Shown here in pieces: positions 8,594 through 16,821 of a DNA stretch of 64,000 bases (position 1 is the stretch's first letter; each line of letters opens with the position of its first letter). The DNA comes from Bacillota bacterium (GTDB lineage Bacteria > Bacillota > Clostridia > Lachnospirales > Lachnospiraceae), in contig JAEYRK010000096.1 in NCBI GenBank assembly GCA_023435645.1, forward strand, positions 1-64,000, given 5' to 3'. Made by a program: the position numbers and the translations under genes. The notes beneath the pieces are model-generated. The model was not told where the DNA came from, made no database searches, and was given only the letters and a program-made list of their open reading frames with translations.

Positions 8594-9931
8594 ATGACGA
8601 TGTTAGAAAGCGGGCTGGGTGAGTTGGTCGATTTTGATAAGTACAAGCAGTTATTGGATAAAAGCTATGTGAAAGAAATCGGCAGGGTATGTAAGATGGT
8701 AGGTCTTACCATTGAAGCGACCGGGCCGGCCTCTAATTTAAATGATGTATGCTATATTACCGGGGATTACCAAGGCACGAAGAAAATTGCTGAGGTTGTA
8801 GGCTTTCGCGAGAACCGGGTACTATTGATGCCCTATGATGATATGACCGGTGTCGGTATTGGAAGCCTGGTGGAGAATACGGGGACTTCCTTTAAGGTTC
8901 CGGTTGGCGAAGAGCTATTGGGTAAAACCCTGGACGGTCTGGGATATCCGATGGACGGTTCTACACTACAGAGTAATCGTTATTACCCATCGGAAGCGGC
9001 TCCGCCGGATCCGATGAAAAGGAAAATCATAGATGAGGTTTTACCTCTTGGGGTGAAGGCGGTCGATTCCATGCTGACCGTGGGCAAGGGCCAAAGAATT
9101 GGTATCTTTGCGGGAAGCGGAGTTGGCAAGAGCACCCTTCTTGGTATGTTTGCCCGTAATACCAGAGCCGATATCAATGTCATTGCTCTCATTGGAGAGC
9201 GGGGCAGAGAGGTCAGAGAGTTTATCGAACGGGATTTAGGGGAAGAAGGGATGAAGCGCTCCGTTGTAGTGATCGCTACCTCCGATAAGCCGGCCTTGAT
9301 CCGCAAAAAGGCAGCCAAGACAGCAACCGCCATCGCAGAATACTTCAGGGATCAGGGAAAGGATGTCCTGCTCATGATGGACTCCCTGACTCGTTTCTCT
9401 ATGGCGCAGAGAGAAATCGGACTGGCCTCCGGGGAACCACCGGTATCCAGAGGATACCCGCCCAGCGTATATTCTGAGATGCCAAAGCTCTTAGAGCGGG
9501 CAGGAAGATCGGATAAGGGCTCCATTACCGGCTTATATACGGTTTTGGTGGATGGAGATGATTTCAATGAGCCGATCACCGATACGGCAAGAAGTATTCT
9601 GGACGGCCATATTATGTTATCCAGAAAGCTGGGTCACAAGAACCACTATCCGGCAATCGATATCCTTCAGAGTATTTCCCGTGTTATGAGCTCTATTGTT
9701 ACAAAGGAGCATAAAGCGGCTGCCGGCAGATTGAAGAATGTTTTAGCAACCTACCAGGATGCTGAGGATTTGATTAATATTGGAGCCTATAAAAGCGGCT
9801 CCAATCCCGATATAGATTATGCAATCTCTAAGATCAAGCAGGTAAATGCTTTCCTTCAGCAGGAGGTATATGAGAAGCATACCTTTGATCAGGAGATAGA
9901 GCTGTTAAAGGAGATCTTTAACGAAGCATGA
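8594..9931 (+). CDS. fliI: Flagellum-specific ATP synthase FliI
   Basis: Hexameric ATPase that drives entry of substrates into the flagellar export gate. The 445 aa contain the Walker A GSGVGKST near residue 173, the family-specific DSLTRFSMAQREIG box near residue 262, and SGEPPVSRGYPPSVY just after. It is close to the F1 beta subunit family but these boxes mark it as FliI. An ATG two codons downstream is an alternative start. It overlaps fliJ by four bases (ATGA), which points to translational coupling. Confidence 0.98.
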   Translation: MTMLESGLGELVDFDKYKQLLDKSYVKEIGRVCKMVGLTIEATGPASNLNDVCYITGDYQGTKKIAEVVGFRENRVLLMPYDDMTGVGIGSLVENTGTSFKVPVGEELLGKTLDGLGYPMDGSTLQSNRYYPSEAAPPDPMKRKIIDEVLPLGVKAVDSMLTVGKGQRIGIFAGSGVGKSTLLGMFARNTRADINVIALIGERGREVREFIERDLGEEGMKRSVVVIATSDKPALIRKKAAKTATAIAEYFRDQGKDVLLMMDSLTRFSMAQREIGLASGEPPVSRGYPPSVYSEMPKLLERAGRSDKGSITGLYTVLVDGDDFNEPITDTARSILDGHIMLSRKLGHKNHYPAIDILQSISRVMSSIVTKEHKAAAGRLKNVLATYQDAEDLINIGAYKSGSNPDIDYAISKIKQVNAFLQQEVYEKHTFDQEIELLKEIFNEA

Positions 9932-10389
9932 AAAAATTCCGCTATCAAATGGAAAACCTGCTGGAAGTAAAGAAAAAGCTGGAGGAGCAGGCTAAGCTCA
10001 CCTACGGACAGGCCAGACTGCGCCTGACGAATGAGGAAGAGAAGCTGCAGCTGCTGAAGGACAAGAAATCCTCCTATGAGCAGGAGGAGCGAGAGCTCAG
10101 GATGTCGAAGCTGGATCTGGTGAAAATCCGCCAAACGGCAGAAGCAGTAGAGGTCATGGAGCAGAAGATCAAGCAGCAGCAGACTGTTGTGAAAAATGCC
10201 GAGCAGAGGCTTGAGGTTGCAAGAATCAGACTGAACCAGGCTATGATAGAGCGGAAAACCCAGGAGAAGCTGAAGGAAAAAGCCTGGGAAGGATATCTTC
10301 TGGAATTCGAAGCGGAAGAAAGAAAAGAAGTGGATGAGCTGAACAGCTTTCAATACAGTAATCCTGAGCAGAGTGAGGAGGACAGATAA
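9928..10389 (+). CDS. fliJ: Flagellar export chaperone FliJ
   Basis: Small coiled-coil protein that sits in the FliI hexamer and links it to FlhA. The 153 residues begin MKKFRYQMENLLEVKKKLEE, the usual FliJ start, and are almost entirely Lys/Glu/Gln-rich helix. It overlaps fliI by four bases and the next gene by one, so the three are probably coupled. Confidence 0.93.
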   Translation: MKKFRYQMENLLEVKKKLEEQAKLTYGQARLRLTNEEEKLQLLKDKKSSYEQEERELRMSKLDLVKIRQTAEAVEVMEQKIKQQQTVVKNAEQRLEVARIRLNQAMIERKTQEKLKEKAWEGYLLEFEAEERKEVDELNSFQYSNPEQSEEDR

Positions 10390-11153
10390 TGGCAAAGGAA
10401 AAGGCTGGGGTAAAAGAGAAAAAAGAAGGAAATAAAGTATTGACCATCCTCATAGCCCTGCTGATAGCCCTCATATGGTTTGCCATCTTCGGTATGTTGA
10501 TCAAGCTGGATGTTGGTGGATTTGGTTCCGGCGTCTTAAGACCAATCCTGAAGGATATCCCTTTGATCAATTTGATCCTTCCGTCGGTATCGGATGAACA
10601 GCTGGCTGAGGAGAATGATTATGCCTACAACTCCTTGCCGAAGGCAATGGCAAGGATTAAGGAGCTGGAGCTTCAGATAGCTGAGATAAACCAGGGAACC
10701 GAGGAGGAAGGGAAAGCAACCAAGGAGCTCCAGGCTGAAATCGACCGCCTAAAGATCTTTGAAGAAAATCAGTTGGCATTTGAGGAAAGACAGAAGGTGT
10801 TTGATAAAAATGTTGTATTTGCCGAAGCAGCACCCAGTATAGAAGAATATAAGAAATATTATGAGGAGATCAATCCGGCCAATGCAGAATTGATTTACCG
10901 ACAGGTAGTGGAACAGCTACAATACTCGGATGCAATCCTGGAGAAGGCCAATATTTATAAGAATATGGACCCGAAGGCCGCAGCGAAGATTATGGAGACA
11001 ATGACCGCAGATGTGGAAGCCGTTGCACAGATGCTTTTGGCTATGAAGCCTAAGGAAAGTGCAGAAATCCTGGCAGAAATGGATGCAGTAGTAGCGGCGA
11101 AGATTACCAAGAAGATGCTTGACATGGATGCTGAGAAGCTTTCAGGGGAGTAA
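10389..11153 (+). CDS. YlxF/MotE-like membrane protein with MgtE-N-like C-terminus
   Basis: The 254 residues have one membrane segment (about 18-40), a coiled coil (about 75-130) and a C-terminal helical domain with the repeated pattern YKNMDPKAAAKIMETM and AMKPKESAEILAEMDAVVAA. That domain resembles the MgtE intracellular N domain, which is related to FliG folds. Bacillus subtilis ylxF holds the same place between fliJ and fliK, and MotE in other bacteria chaperones the stator protein MotC. A structural or chaperone role in flagellar assembly is inferred from place and architecture only. Confidence 0.8.
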   Translation: MAKEKAGVKEKKEGNKVLTILIALLIALIWFAIFGMLIKLDVGGFGSGVLRPILKDIPLINLILPSVSDEQLAEENDYAYNSLPKAMARIKELELQIAEINQGTEEEGKATKELQAEIDRLKIFEENQLAFEERQKVFDKNVVFAEAAPSIEEYKKYYEEINPANAELIYRQVVEQLQYSDAILEKANIYKNMDPKAAAKIMETMTADVEAVAQMLLAMKPKESAEILAEMDAVVAAKITKKMLDMDAEKLSGE

Positions 11154-11163
11154 TCCTCATCAG

Positions 11164-11258
11164 TGGGAAGAGTTCCCATTCGGAAGCTAGCCTCAAGGAG
11201 GAGGCGCCATAGGGTGAAGCCCATGGCAGATCATTTGTTTACTTCGGGGGAGCCCCCG
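11164..11258 (+). other. Three successive hairpins in the ylxF-fliK gap
   Basis: Three perfect short stems follow one another: TGGGAA/TTCCCA (11164-11178), GCCAT/ATGGC with an inner GGG/CCC-like stem (11206-11227), and CGGGGG/CCCCCG around AG (11245-11258). None is followed by a T run. The first and second flank a strong ribosome binding site AAGGAGGAGG at 11195-11204. They may act in processing or in translation control of fliK. Confidence 0.5.
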
Positions 11259-11264
11259 TGGTAA
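11214..11264 (+). CDS. Possible 16-codon leader peptide upstream of fliK
   Basis: A very strong Shine-Dalgarno sequence AAGGAGGAGG (11195-11204) stands 9 bases before GTG (11214), which opens a 16-codon frame reading MKPMADHLFTSGEPPW and stopping at 11262. The GC-rich third hairpin lies over its end. fliK has its own ribosome binding site at about 11281-11286, so this one is otherwise unexplained. It may be a leader peptide, an uncalled small protein, or a relic. There is no homology evidence. Confidence 0.3.
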   Translation: MKPMADHLFTSGEPPW

Positions 11265-11298
11265 TAGATATTTTGAATGAAAGGAGGAAGGCAAATCG

Positions 11299-12801
11299 AT
11301 GATGACGCAGAGCGTAATGACGCAGACTGCGAGCTTGTCCCGAACAACAGCTGGCACATCAACCTCTAGGGCGAAAGCAAACAACAGCGGCTTCGAGATG
11401 TTCATGGACAGAAATATCAAGAATACGGACAGTACAGAGGCCCGGACAAAAGCGACTCAGGATAAGGAAAACCTTAGGGATACCGAAGTGGCTAAGCGTA
11501 TGGCTGATCGGGAAGACGATCGAAGTAAAATCGACAAAGAGGCAAGAGTATCAGAACAGGACAAGGCAGTCAAAAAAGCGGAAATGTCTCAGAAGGATTC
11601 TTCAGAGGCCGACCGGATCAGGACGGCACAGGAGAAAGAGGAAGTGCCACAGTCTACAGAGGGAATGACGAAGGATAAGGTCGGAGACGGACTCGTAAGT
11701 TCTGAAGAGAAGGAGCTACAGGAGCAGCTATTAAGCCTGCTGCAATCCATTCAGCAGGCAATCATGAAACTGCTTCAAGTAACACCGGAGGAGCTACAGG
11801 CAATGTTAAGGGAACAGGGTCTTGGCCTATCGGACCTAACAGATCCGGAAAGCTTACAGCAGCTGCTTATGGCTAACAAGGGCAGTACCGATGTCATGGA
11901 TTTCTTGACGGATGGTAATCTGAAGACGGAATTTGATCAGCTCATCAATCAGGTGGAGTCAATTCTGAAGGAAGAAGCACCTCATCTGACAGCAGTCCAG
12001 CTGAGAGTAGCACTGGAGGAGCTGACAGCCAAAACAGAGCAGGAGGTAACTCTACCTACGGAGGGAGAAACAAAGTCTCCTGAGGGGCTTTTCAGTCAAC
12101 AGGAGATCAGCAGGGATGAGCTTACCACGGATAACGGTAGGAAAGAACCCGGTATAAATTCCGGCAATGGACCTGAGGTAGAGCTCCTTAAGGAGACTGA
12201 AGGAGAGAACGGCAATAAGCAGACAACCTCAGAGCAAGGAAGAAACGAGAACCTTGACCGGGATGCAGCAATCCGATACGAGACATTCCTGGACAATCTG
12301 ACAAGGACGGTACAGGATATCGCACTTGAGCCGATGAAGGAAGCCAGGACCGTGGAGCTTAGGGAGATTGCAAATCAGATTCTGGAACGAATCAGGGTGG
12401 TTATGAAACCGGAACAGACTTCGATGGAGATGGAGCTTAACCCGGAGCATCTGGGGAAGGTTAATCTTACTGTGGTTGCTAAGGAAGGTACCATGACAGC
12501 ACAGTTCAAGGTACAGAATGAACTGGCAAGGGAAGCCATTGAAGGACAGCTTCAAACCTTAAGGGATACCTTGAATTCCCAGGGCATCAAGGTGGAAGCG
12601 ATTGAGGTTACGGTAACCGGCTATACCTTTGGACAGAGCGAGAATTCAGGGGAGGATGGACAGGCTACGGGGCGGAATAAGGACCGGGGACCTAAGATCA
12701 CTCTGGAGGATGCATTACATTTTAATGAGCAGTCGGAAGAGGAAGAAAGCGCCTCGGATCTTACCGGACTAAGAGGTACAAATATTGATATGACAGCGTA
12801 A
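11299..12801 (+). CDS. fliK: Flagellar hook-length control protein FliK
   Basis: Exported molecular ruler that ends hook growth and switches export specificity through FlhB. The 500 aa have a long, low-complexity, charged N-terminal and middle region (Lys/Glu/Asp/Gln-rich). The compact C-terminal Flg_hook domain lies at about 340-455, with the signature MELNPEHLGKVNLTV and a following GQLQTLRDTLNSQGIKVEAI. ATG codons at 11299 and 11302 are both possible. AAGGAGG precedes them. The gene lies between ylxF and flgD as in Bacillus. Confidence 0.93.
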   Translation: MMTQSVMTQTASLSRTTAGTSTSRAKANNSGFEMFMDRNIKNTDSTEARTKATQDKENLRDTEVAKRMADREDDRSKIDKEARVSEQDKAVKKAEMSQKDSSEADRIRTAQEKEEVPQSTEGMTKDKVGDGLVSSEEKELQEQLLSLLQSIQQAIMKLLQVTPEELQAMLREQGLGLSDLTDPESLQQLLMANKGSTDVMDFLTDGNLKTEFDQLINQVESILKEEAPHLTAVQLRVALEELTAKTEQEVTLPTEGETKSPEGLFSQQEISRDELTTDNGRKEPGINSGNGPEVELLKETEGENGNKQTTSEQGRNENLDRDAAIRYETFLDNLTRTVQDIALEPMKEARTVELREIANQILERIRVVMKPEQTSMEMELNPEHLGKVNLTVVAKEGTMTAQFKVQNELAREAIEGQLQTLRDTLNSQGIKVEAIEVTVTGYTFGQSENSGEDGQATGRNKDRGPKITLEDALHFNEQSEEEESASDLTGLRGTNIDMTA

Positions 12802-12833
12802 GGCTTATGAAATGATGCAGGAAGGAGGAAATC

Positions 12834-13631
12834 ATGAGCGACTTGATACAGACCGTTACAGATGGTGTAATTGAACAAACAAGGAAGAGCCAGGCGGAGA
12901 AGGGTCCGAAGAATGAACTGGGCAAGGAGGCGTTTTTACAGCTTCTGACCACACAGATGAAATATCAGGATCCCTTAAATCCCAATACGGATACAGAATA
13001 CATAGCACAGCTGGCAACCTTCTCACAATTGGAGCAGATGCAGAACATCAGCAACATATCAACGAATTCCCAAGCCTTCTCACTGGTAGGTAAGGATGTC
13101 ATCGTTAAGACCGAAACCTCAACCGGAAATATAAAGTACATGAGCGGAAGAGTGGATTTCGTAAATATGTCGGGAGGAAAAGCACAGATGTCTATCAATG
13201 GTCAGCTGTACCCGATTGATAAGCTGGACAGCGTCATTGACGGAACCTATATCCTGGAGAAGGGACTTCCCGGAGTTCTCCAAAAAACTGAGCTTACCTT
13301 TGATTTTACGAATCAAAAGGATCAGAGCTTTGAGGTAAAGGTTGGAGAGGGAGAAACCGTCGCAGATGATGTGGCAGTGAAGGTGGGCGATACGATTCTT
13401 GATAATTCCTTGATTACAATTAAGGATGGCAAGGCTATCATTAAGAAGGAAGCGCTTACAGGTCTACCGAATGGTACTTATAAGCTGACCTTAATCTTTA
13501 ATGACATTCTTTACACTACGGTCAAGGATAAGGTTACACTGACTGTGAAGAATTCCACGGTAACTGATACAACCGAGCCTGAGGAAACTGAACCTGAGGA
13601 AACTGAACCAAAGGAGGAAAAAATGATATGA
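12834..13631 (+). CDS. flgD: Flagellar hook cap / hook assembly protein FlgD
   Basis: Scaffold that caps the growing hook. The N-terminal export and capping region has the diagnostic EAFLQLLTTQMKYQDPLNP near residues 34-52 and TEYIAQLATFSQLEQMQN. A FlgD Ig-like/tudor region follows. The protein ends in an unusual acidic tail made of three near-identical repeats (TEPEE, TEPEE, TEPKEE). It overlaps the next gene by four bases. Length is 265 aa. Confidence 0.95.
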   Translation: MSDLIQTVTDGVIEQTRKSQAEKGPKNELGKEAFLQLLTTQMKYQDPLNPNTDTEYIAQLATFSQLEQMQNISNISTNSQAFSLVGKDVIVKTETSTGNIKYMSGRVDFVNMSGGKAQMSINGQLYPIDKLDSVIDGTYILEKGLPGVLQKTELTFDFTNQKDQSFEVKVGEGETVADDVAVKVGDTILDNSLITIKDGKAIIKKEALTGLPNGTYKLTLIFNDILYTTVKDKVTLTVKNSTVTDTTEPEETEPEETEPKEEKMI

Positions 13632-14020
13632 GTATTCCCATAAACCAATTTCCCTCCATAGAGCAGATGACAGAGCGGCTGAATGCCAATAAGGGTACGG
13701 CTGCAAAAGTAAAACAGACTGCAAGCACCCCCTTTAGTGAGATATTAAGGGAAAAACAGGCTGCGGAAACCGGAGAACTGAGATTCTCCAAGCATGCGAA
13801 CGAGCGAATGGCAACCAGAAATATCGACCTGACCGATGAGCAGTTCAAACGGCTTGAAAACGGGGCAATGCTGGCAGGCAAGAAAGGTATTTTAGAATCA
13901 CTGGTTATGGTAGACAATTTGGCCTTCATTGTAAACATTAAGAACAATACGGTAGTGACCGCTGTGAATGATGGAGAAGAAAAGGTGTTTACCAATATTG
14001 ATGGTGCAGTAATCGTATAA
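13628..14020 (+). CDS. TIGR02530-type flagellar operon protein
   Basis: A conserved Gram-positive flagellar-operon protein of unknown function found between flgD and flgE. The 130 aa show the family core FSKHANERMATRNIDLTDEQ followed by a segment ending ESLVMVDNLAFIVNIKNNTV. There is no signal peptide or membrane segment. The ATGA overlap with flgD suggests coupled translation. It may be a cytoplasmic helper of hook assembly, but that is a guess from position. Confidence 0.85.
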   Translation: MSIPINQFPSIEQMTERLNANKGTAAKVKQTASTPFSEILREKQAAETGELRFSKHANERMATRNIDLTDEQFKRLENGAMLAGKKGILESLVMVDNLAFIVNIKNNTVVTAVNDGEEKVFTNIDGAVIV

Positions 14021-14107
14021 CAGCCGGACCTTTTAGGGGGCTAAGGTATCCATGACTGACAGATTGGATACAAATGATTACGAGGCACAATTAGGAGGTC
14101 AATCATT

Positions 14108-15547
14108 ATGATGAGATCATTATTTTCTGGTGTTTCCGGTCTAAAGGTACACCAGACAAAGATGGACGTAATAGGTAATAATATTTCCAATGTAAATACC
14201 ATCGGATTCAAATCCAGTACAGTAACCTTTTCCGATGTATTTTATCAAACAACCCAGAAGGCATCCGGTCCCAATGCGGCAACCGGAACAACCGGACGGA
14301 ATGCGATGCAGATCGGTCTAGGCTCCAATGTAGCATCTGTTACAGCACAGATCACAGCGCCCGGTGCTTCCCAGAGAACCGATAATCCCTTCGATGTTAT
14401 GATTGAAGGAGACGGCTTCTTTGTTGTGAATTACGGAGGTTCCAATTTCTTTACGAAGGCAGGCTCCTTTAGTGTAGATGCTTATGGTACCTTGTGTACA
14501 CCATCCGGTGCCTCAGTCATGGGGTGGCAGGTGGATCCCAATGATCCCACAAAGACAATCGCTGATGCTGTATCTCCGTTAAATATCATGTCTCCGGAAA
14601 ACCTTTATGCGGAACCGGAGGCTACTACAGAGGCATACATATCAGGTAATATCGACAGTAAGGATACTCAGTTGACCAGTCCCACCGGAAAGATGGTGAA
14701 TGTCACCTTCTTTGATAACATGGGACATAGCTATACAGCGGATTTAAAAATCAGACAATCAGAGGATGCGACAAATATCTACAGTGTTTCCATCACTGAT
14801 ATCAAGGATGAGGACGGTCAATCCATCTTCGTGATTAAGAATGTGGACGAGGATGGCAATGTAAGCTACGAGCCTTCCGCAATCACACAGTTTTCCTTCG
14901 GTGGTGTGGAGTATCAGGCAAATGTTGATACGGATACCGGTGTTGTATCCATCGATACCACGGATGCACCTTTGATTACCTTCAATGGATCTACAGGTGC
15001 CTTTGTCAGTGTTGGAGACGGAGCGACCCCCGGTAACAGCATCAGCCTTTCCATTGATGCAACACCGAATCCCTTTCAGCCGATTAATGTGGATTTCTCC
15101 AGTCTTACCATGTACTCCTCCAGCGGCTCCTCTTCCTTAGAAGCGACGAAGGGTAGTCTGGCAGGAATTGGCGCCGGTAAGCAGATTGGTAATATGACCG
15201 GTGTCAGCATTGATGCTTCCGGTAAGATTTATGGAAAGTATGATAATGGCGACAGCAGACTGCTTGGACAGATTGTTGTTGCGACCTTCTCCAATCCGGC
15301 AGGCTTGGAGGCAGTGGGTAACAGTATGTTTGCAGCAACTCAGAACTCAGGAGACTTTGACGGGATCGGTCAGGATCCTACGCAGGGAGGCGGCAGTCTT
15401 ACAACGGGTGTTTTGGAAATGTCCAATGTAGACCTATCCCAGCAGTTTACGGATATGATCACGACGCAGAGAGGTTTCCAGGCTAACTCCAGAATTATTA
15501 CGACATCTGATTCCCTGTTGGAAGAACTGATCAATTTAAAGAGATAA
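14108..15547 (+). CDS. flgE: Flagellar hook protein FlgE
   Basis: Main subunit of the hook. The N-terminal signature is MRSLFSGVSGLKVHQTKMDV then NNISNVNTIGFKSS. The C-terminal signature is LSQQFTDMITTQRGFQANSR followed by ITTSDSLLEELINLKR. The middle (about 90-400) is the variable surface domain rich in Gly, Ser, Thr and Asp. The 479 aa are within the FlgE range. ATG codons at 14108 and 14111 are alternatives. A terminator follows at 15625, so hook genes probably form the end of a first transcription unit. Confidence 0.97.
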   Translation: MMRSLFSGVSGLKVHQTKMDVIGNNISNVNTIGFKSSTVTFSDVFYQTTQKASGPNAATGTTGRNAMQIGLGSNVASVTAQITAPGASQRTDNPFDVMIEGDGFFVVNYGGSNFFTKAGSFSVDAYGTLCTPSGASVMGWQVDPNDPTKTIADAVSPLNIMSPENLYAEPEATTEAYISGNIDSKDTQLTSPTGKMVNVTFFDNMGHSYTADLKIRQSEDATNIYSVSITDIKDEDGQSIFVIKNVDEDGNVSYEPSAITQFSFGGVEYQANVDTDTGVVSIDTTDAPLITFNGSTGAFVSVGDGATPGNSISLSIDATPNPFQPINVDFSSLTMYSSSGSSSLEATKGSLAGIGAGKQIGNMTGVSIDASGKIYGKYDNGDSRLLGQIVVATFSNPAGLEAVGNSMFAATQNSGDFDGIGQDPTQGGGSLTTGVLEMSNVDLSQQFTDMITTQRGFQANSRIITTSDSLLEELINLKR

Positions 15548-15624
15548 CCTAGGGCTGATGTATGAATAATTTAATATTCAAATCCGTCAGCTGCACAGAC
15601 GCTTTTGAAGCCGGTATGAAGATT

Positions 15625-15653
15625 GGGTGGCAGCAAAAAACTGCCACCCTTTT
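15625..15653 (+). terminator. Rho-independent terminator after flgE
   Basis: A perfect 9-bp stem GGGTGGCAG (15625-15633) / CTGCCACCC (15641-15649), with a CAAAAAA loop, is followed by TTTT. It lies 78 bases after flgE inside the flagellar cluster. The short T run may allow read-through. Confidence 0.75.
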
Positions 15654-15660
15654 CGATATT

Positions 15661-15793
15661 CCTAAGGACGAAGTAGGTGCCAGGGAAGTATTCTGAGGGG
15701 CTGAGAGGGCGCCTATCAGTCAATGAGTGCGCTGCTACCTTAGCTACTCGAAAGGTGTGTAGCTATGAGGATCTGACCCGATAAGAAGGGGGA
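15661..15793 (+). ncRNA. Structured leader upstream of flbD (candidate cis-regulatory RNA)
   Basis: Between the flgE terminator and flbD there are nested complementary segments. CTAAG (15662-15666) pairs with CTTAG (15739-15743), GTAG (15673-15676) with CTAC (15735-15738), and GTGCC (15677-15681) with GGCGC (15708-15712). These enclose a loop containing CTGAGAG. A second stem TAGCTAC (15741-15747) / GTAGCTA (15759-15765) shares bases with the first, so the two helices exclude each other. The ribosome binding site follows at once. It contains a CTGAGA word like that of thiamine riboswitches but lacks the rest of that aptamer. Function unknown. Confidence 0.45.
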
Positions 15794-15799
15794 ATGAAT

Positions 15800-15991
15800 A
15801 TGATAGAGGTTACCAGATTAAATGGTAAGAAGCTAACGATCAATGCTGAGATCATAGAACGGGTGGAGGAGTCACCGGATACCGTGATCACATTGACCAC
15901 CGGAAATAAATTAATTGTAAAAGAAAGTAGACAAGAGGTTAAAAATCTTGTAATATTATACAAAAAAGAAGTATTTTCTAGAGATTTCTAG
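15800..15991 (+). CDS. flbD: Flagellar protein FlbD/SwrD
   Basis: A small conserved protein of Firmicute and spirochaete flagellar operons. In Bacillus subtilis it is called SwrD and raises motor torque for swarming. The start at 15800 (MIEVTRLNGKKLTINAEIIE) is placed 7 bases after GGGGG; an ATG at 15794 is too close to the ribosome binding site. It is 63 aa. It lies directly before motA, consistent with a stator-related role. It follows the structured leader and so probably opens a second regulated segment. Confidence 0.92.
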   Translation: MIEVTRLNGKKLTINAEIIERVEESPDTVITLTTGNKLIVKESRQEVKNLVILYKKEVFSRDF

Positions 15992-16020
15992 GAGTTTTTG
16001 ATAAAATTCAAGGATGGAAG

Positions 16021-16821
16021 GTGACGGAATTGGATATAGCATCCATATTAGGCTTGGTGATGTGTTTTGTAATTGTAGTTTATGGAATTACAGTAGGGCA
16101 GGACGGCTTATCTGTATTATTAAATTTCTATGATGTGCCGTCGATTTTCATTACCTTTGGTGGTGCATTCATGTGCATGCTGATGATGGCACCAAGCTTA
16201 AAGGGATATATCAACAGCTTGAAAAGCTTCGGCCTTATTTTAAAGGTGCAGGCCACGAATGAGGAAGAGACCATTCAATCAATTATTGGTCTTTCTAATG
16301 TTGCCAGAAAGGAAGGCCTCCTGGCTCTTGAAGAGGCAGCAAACAACATTGATGATCAATTTCTGAAAAAGGGCGTCCTGCTGATTGTAGATGGCACGGA
16401 CCCTGAGTTGGTACGCAATATTTTAGAGACAGAATTAAACTGTATCGAGGACAGACATTCCAGTGTCATAGGCTTCTGGGATTCTCTCGGTGCCATGGGT
16501 CCTGCCTGGGGTATGATCGGAACCCTGATCGGACTCATCAACATGCTGCAGCAGCTGGCGGATGTTAGTACGATCGGACCGAATATGTCCGTGGCATTGG
16601 TAACCACCTTCTACGGTGCCATGCTGGCAAACTGGATCTGTATCCCGATCTCAACAAAGCTTAAGGCAAAGAATGCAGGTGAAATTATGATTAAGGAGCT
16701 TATGGTGGAAGGTCTGCTCTCCATACAGGCAGGTGAGAACCCCAGAGTTATTGAGGAGAAGCTGAAATCCTTCCTTTCACCGGAACGCAGGGAAGCTATG
16801 AAGGAAGAAGGCGGTGAGTAG
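16021..16821 (+). CDS. motA: Flagellar stator protein MotA
   Basis: Proton- or sodium-channel subunit of the stator. The 266 aa have four membrane segments, two near the N-terminus and two around 150-200, with the conserved AWGMIGTLIGLINMLQQL and TTFYGAMLANWICIPI motifs. The cytoplasmic loop between segments two and three is the FliG contact region. The start is GTG at 16021, preceded by a GGATGGAAG ribosome binding site. It overlaps motB by eight bases. Confidence 0.97.
   Translation: MTELDIASILGLVMCFVIVVYGITVGQDGLSVLLNFYDVPSIFITFGGAFMCMLMMAPSLKGYINSLKSFGLILKVQATNEEETIQSIIGLSNVARKEGLLALEEAANNIDDQFLKKGVLLIVDGTDPELVRNILETELNCIEDRHSSVIGFWDSLGAMGPAWGMIGTLIGLINMLQQLADVSTIGPNMSVALVTTFYGAMLANWICIPISTKLKAKNAGEIMIKELMVEGLLSIQAGENPRVIEEKLKSFLSPERREAMKEEGGE

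Noticed and set aside
15777..15784. Sigma-D promoter (CCCGATAA) before flbD
   Set aside because: The first base differs from GCCGATAA and no TAAA-like -35 lies 14-16 bases upstream.
15661..15793. Thiamine pyrophosphate riboswitch upstream of flbD
   Set aside because: Only the CTGAGAG word and a flanking GGTGCC/GGCGCC stem fit. The second conserved half (CTGATC...GCGTAGGGA) cannot be aligned and no thiamine gene is near.
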